Positions 58,032 to 60,000 of a stretch of DNA of 60,000 nucleotides are shown here, piece by piece. Below the pieces are notes generated by a model, which had not been told where the DNA came from, searched no databases, and saw nothing but the letters and a program-made list of their open reading frames with translations. Position numbers and translations under genes: made by a program. Source of the stretch: Liolophura sinensis (taxonomy: Eukaryota > Mollusca > Polyplacophora > Chitonida > Chitonidae); assembly GCF_032854445.1 (NCBI RefSeq), contig NC_088302.1, positions 33,947,979 to 34,007,978 of the forward strand. Direction: 5' to 3'. The stretch's first letter is position 1. The number at the start of each line of letters is the position of its first letter.

Positions 58032-59001
58032 CAGTGATCGTTGGATTTATACTCTGATTTTATGGATGTTGAACGCCGCAGTCAGGTATATTGGGATTAT
58101 CATGATAGTTGTCGGGCTTGTGGGTGTAACAAACTGCATGGACGGAGCTAGCGACAAAATGACATCACATTACTTGACAAACCTCTCAACTGCAGCCGAA
58201 CTGCGAGAGCTGGTTTCGAACACCCGACCTTAATGGTCAAATGCTGGGGATCTGAACGTGCCCAAGGCTATTTGAATCACAGTGAATCTTAGGTATATTG
58301 TATACATATCCTCGCTTTGTTATTGCATATTTTTAAGATAAAGGGACATGAATATACCGGAAATTCACTCATAGTTTTTATGTTATGGGGCACCTCAAAC
58401 ATATATTAAATTTGTTCATTCGTGCTGAAAACTCCTGACAAATGTCTGTTTAATTATTTATTAGGTAAGAGACTATGTGTCCAACGCATCCATATTAAAT
58501 CTTGTAAGGATTACACATGCTGATAGACTTCCTCCACACACGATATATATACATGTAAGTGCTACACGACCCCATATTCGTTCTCTCTCCGCCGCGAAGC
58601 GCAGGTTGTCATGTATAATATAAAACTGTACGATACACAGGCTAGATGATTTGAATTGCAAAGACATTAAAAGTCATAGATTTATCAAACACACATTTTA
58701 ATAATTCACTTGACATATTGCTGTTAATAGACGAGACCGGGGCTAGTTGATACACGGGGTACTTTGTTACAAGCCATTTTGTTGAAGCACCTAAAAGCTA
58801 ACATTACAAAAAAAAGTCAATTCACGTTCAGAGTACATTAATGTTGTGACATTATACTCTGTCTTAATTAAGGAGAATAGGCAATTTTAATACACATATA
58901 ATTACCGTTCAAATATCTCAAAGACTTGCAATATGTGGTTGGGAGTTAATAAATAAATAAATAAATATAAAGTGACATTTTTCAAAAATTGTAACAACCA
59001 G
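58032..59001. other. intergenic / ligand B 3' region
   Basis: A tRNA-like SINE head relic lies at about 58195-58245 (inverted). A short AAATA run is at about 58948-58970, which could also serve as a poly(A) signal. No gene was seen. Confidence 0.5.
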
Positions 59002-59131
59002 CCCCGGCATCCCCTATCGTTGTCGGTTTATGGTTGAAAAACGCACTCCAGAGCGATGTACGCATACATACGTAAACGTATACGATGGGGACGAGGATGA
59101 CACTGAGCAGATCATTTTGGTAGATGCGCAT
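59002..59131 (+). CDS. possible isolated internal exon
   Basis: An open 130 bp stretch between AACAACCAG and CAT|GTAAGT reads PGIPYRCRFMVEKRTPERCT, HTYVNVYDGDEDDTEQIILV and DAH, entering in phase 2 and leaving in phase 0. C-T-H-T-Y-V-N-V-Y-D-G is faintly CUB-like. The donor is good and the pyrimidine tract weak. Partner exons would have to lie outside the window or be missed, so this is a candidate only. Confidence 0.3.
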
Positions 59132-59477
59132 GTAAGTAGGCCTATCTGACGAACTTTCCCCAAATATATGACGGACAGGTTTTCACTCACAGGGCATTCC
59201 CACCGTGTATTCATTATACACATTGGTGTCATGCAAATGATCTCAATCGAACTTAATGGAAGGCCACACTAATGACGCTTAAATGCCACAAATGCTTCCA
59301 GAGGCTGAAGAATAAGGAGTGAGATATTAACACCTCGTATTATGGCGATTTAATGAGCAAGCATCTTAACCACGCCATCAAGATCTGCCCCTGTGACATC
59401 ATGTTACATTATCACAGGACAGCGTCAAATAGTCACCCATGTGCAATGTGAGTAACATATTAGGCTATATATTTAAA

Positions 59478-59506
59478 ATAATAATAATAATAATAATAAT
59501 AATAAT
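59478..59506. repeat. (AAT)n microsatellite
   Basis: About nine AAT repeats. The poly-isoleucine open frame across it is an artefact. Confidence 0.92.
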
Positions 59507-59836
59507 TTTTAGTATAGTAATTAATACATTTACATTAATACATTTTATAATATATAAACCCTTAGTATGGGTCTTAATGTATAATTTTGTTTCAACTAAC
59601 ACAGTACAGGTCTACCTCATTAATAAATCTAATTATTGAACGGTCATTCAGGAATAAATGGAAATTCACGTAATGTCATGACCTTAAATCATGCATGAAA
59701 AACAGATCTGTTGTAGAACGGACAGATGCGTGAATTTATTTGAATATTGCACTGAAGATGACATGCAGATATTTCTCATTATCAGTTTAGAGGTATATAG
59801 TTATGAAATACCCCGACCTCGTTTCTGTCAGAGATA

Positions 59837-59915
59837 GCGTAGCTTGCATGACAGCATCCATGCAACTTGCAGGACAGCATACATGCAACTTGCAGGACAA
59901 CATCCATGCAACTTA
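59837..59915. repeat. about 25 bp repeat, 3 copies
   Basis: GACAGCATCCATGCAACTTG CAG three times with small changes. Confidence 0.85.
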
Positions 59916-60000
59916 CATTTGTGATAGGCCTACAGCGTGATGTCTATAGGACGTGTTTAGTTTCTTCCTTGCATTAATGTAGTCATGAAATGAAAGACAT

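Overview
The window is animal nuclear DNA, most likely from a lophotrochozoan and probably a mollusc. Genes are split by GT-AG introns, intergenic DNA is AT-rich, and there are about twenty copies of a tRNA-derived SINE. In the SINE an A-box/B-box head is followed by a conserved body and a CAATCAAATAAATA tail, an arrangement I associate with mollusc genomes. No bacterial, organellar or viral gene was seen. All exon models were assembled by hand from reading frames, GT-AG sites and intron phases, without transcript or database support.

Region 1 (about 1.6-24.9 kb, + strand) is one nine-exon gene for a 271-residue SH2 adaptor. It has an acidic N-terminus, one SH2 domain with its binding arginine and histidine, then tyrosine motifs and a PPPVPSRP SH3-ligand motif. 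It most resembles the HSH2D/SH2D2A/SH2D7 class. Its introns, above all the 9 kb intron 7, hold a series of unrelated minisatellites (32, 33, 26, 22, 43-49 and 68 bp units) and several SINEs.

Region 2 (24.9-33.2 kb) is non-genic. Most of it is a 6.3 kb array of a 49 bp unit with large nested duplications. Its long reading frames are artefacts of a unit with almost no stops in any frame. Region 3 (33.2-38.8 kb) holds SINE copies and a 47 bp array, with only weak exon candidates.

Region 4 (38.8-58.0 kb) is the most interesting part. Two three-exon + strand genes (187 and 225 residues) encode secreted cysteine-rich proteins with the same phase 2/phase 2 intron pattern and the same C-x4-CC ... 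C-x-C cysteine layout. I read them as paralogous cystine-knot ligands, closest to the spaetzle/neurotrophin type. Between them, on the minus strand, is a head-to-tail duplication of about 5 kb. Each copy carries a three-exon gene for an unrecognised basic, disordered protein (378 and 351 residues), with paired CRE sites upstream. The second ligand gene has a minisatellite in intron 2 that repeats its own exon end and splice donor.

Region 5 (58-60 kb) has only a possible single exon and short repeats. A shared pathway is speculative: spaetzle-like ligands signal through Toll receptors and SH2 adaptors act inside immune cells, but nothing here shows that these genes work together.
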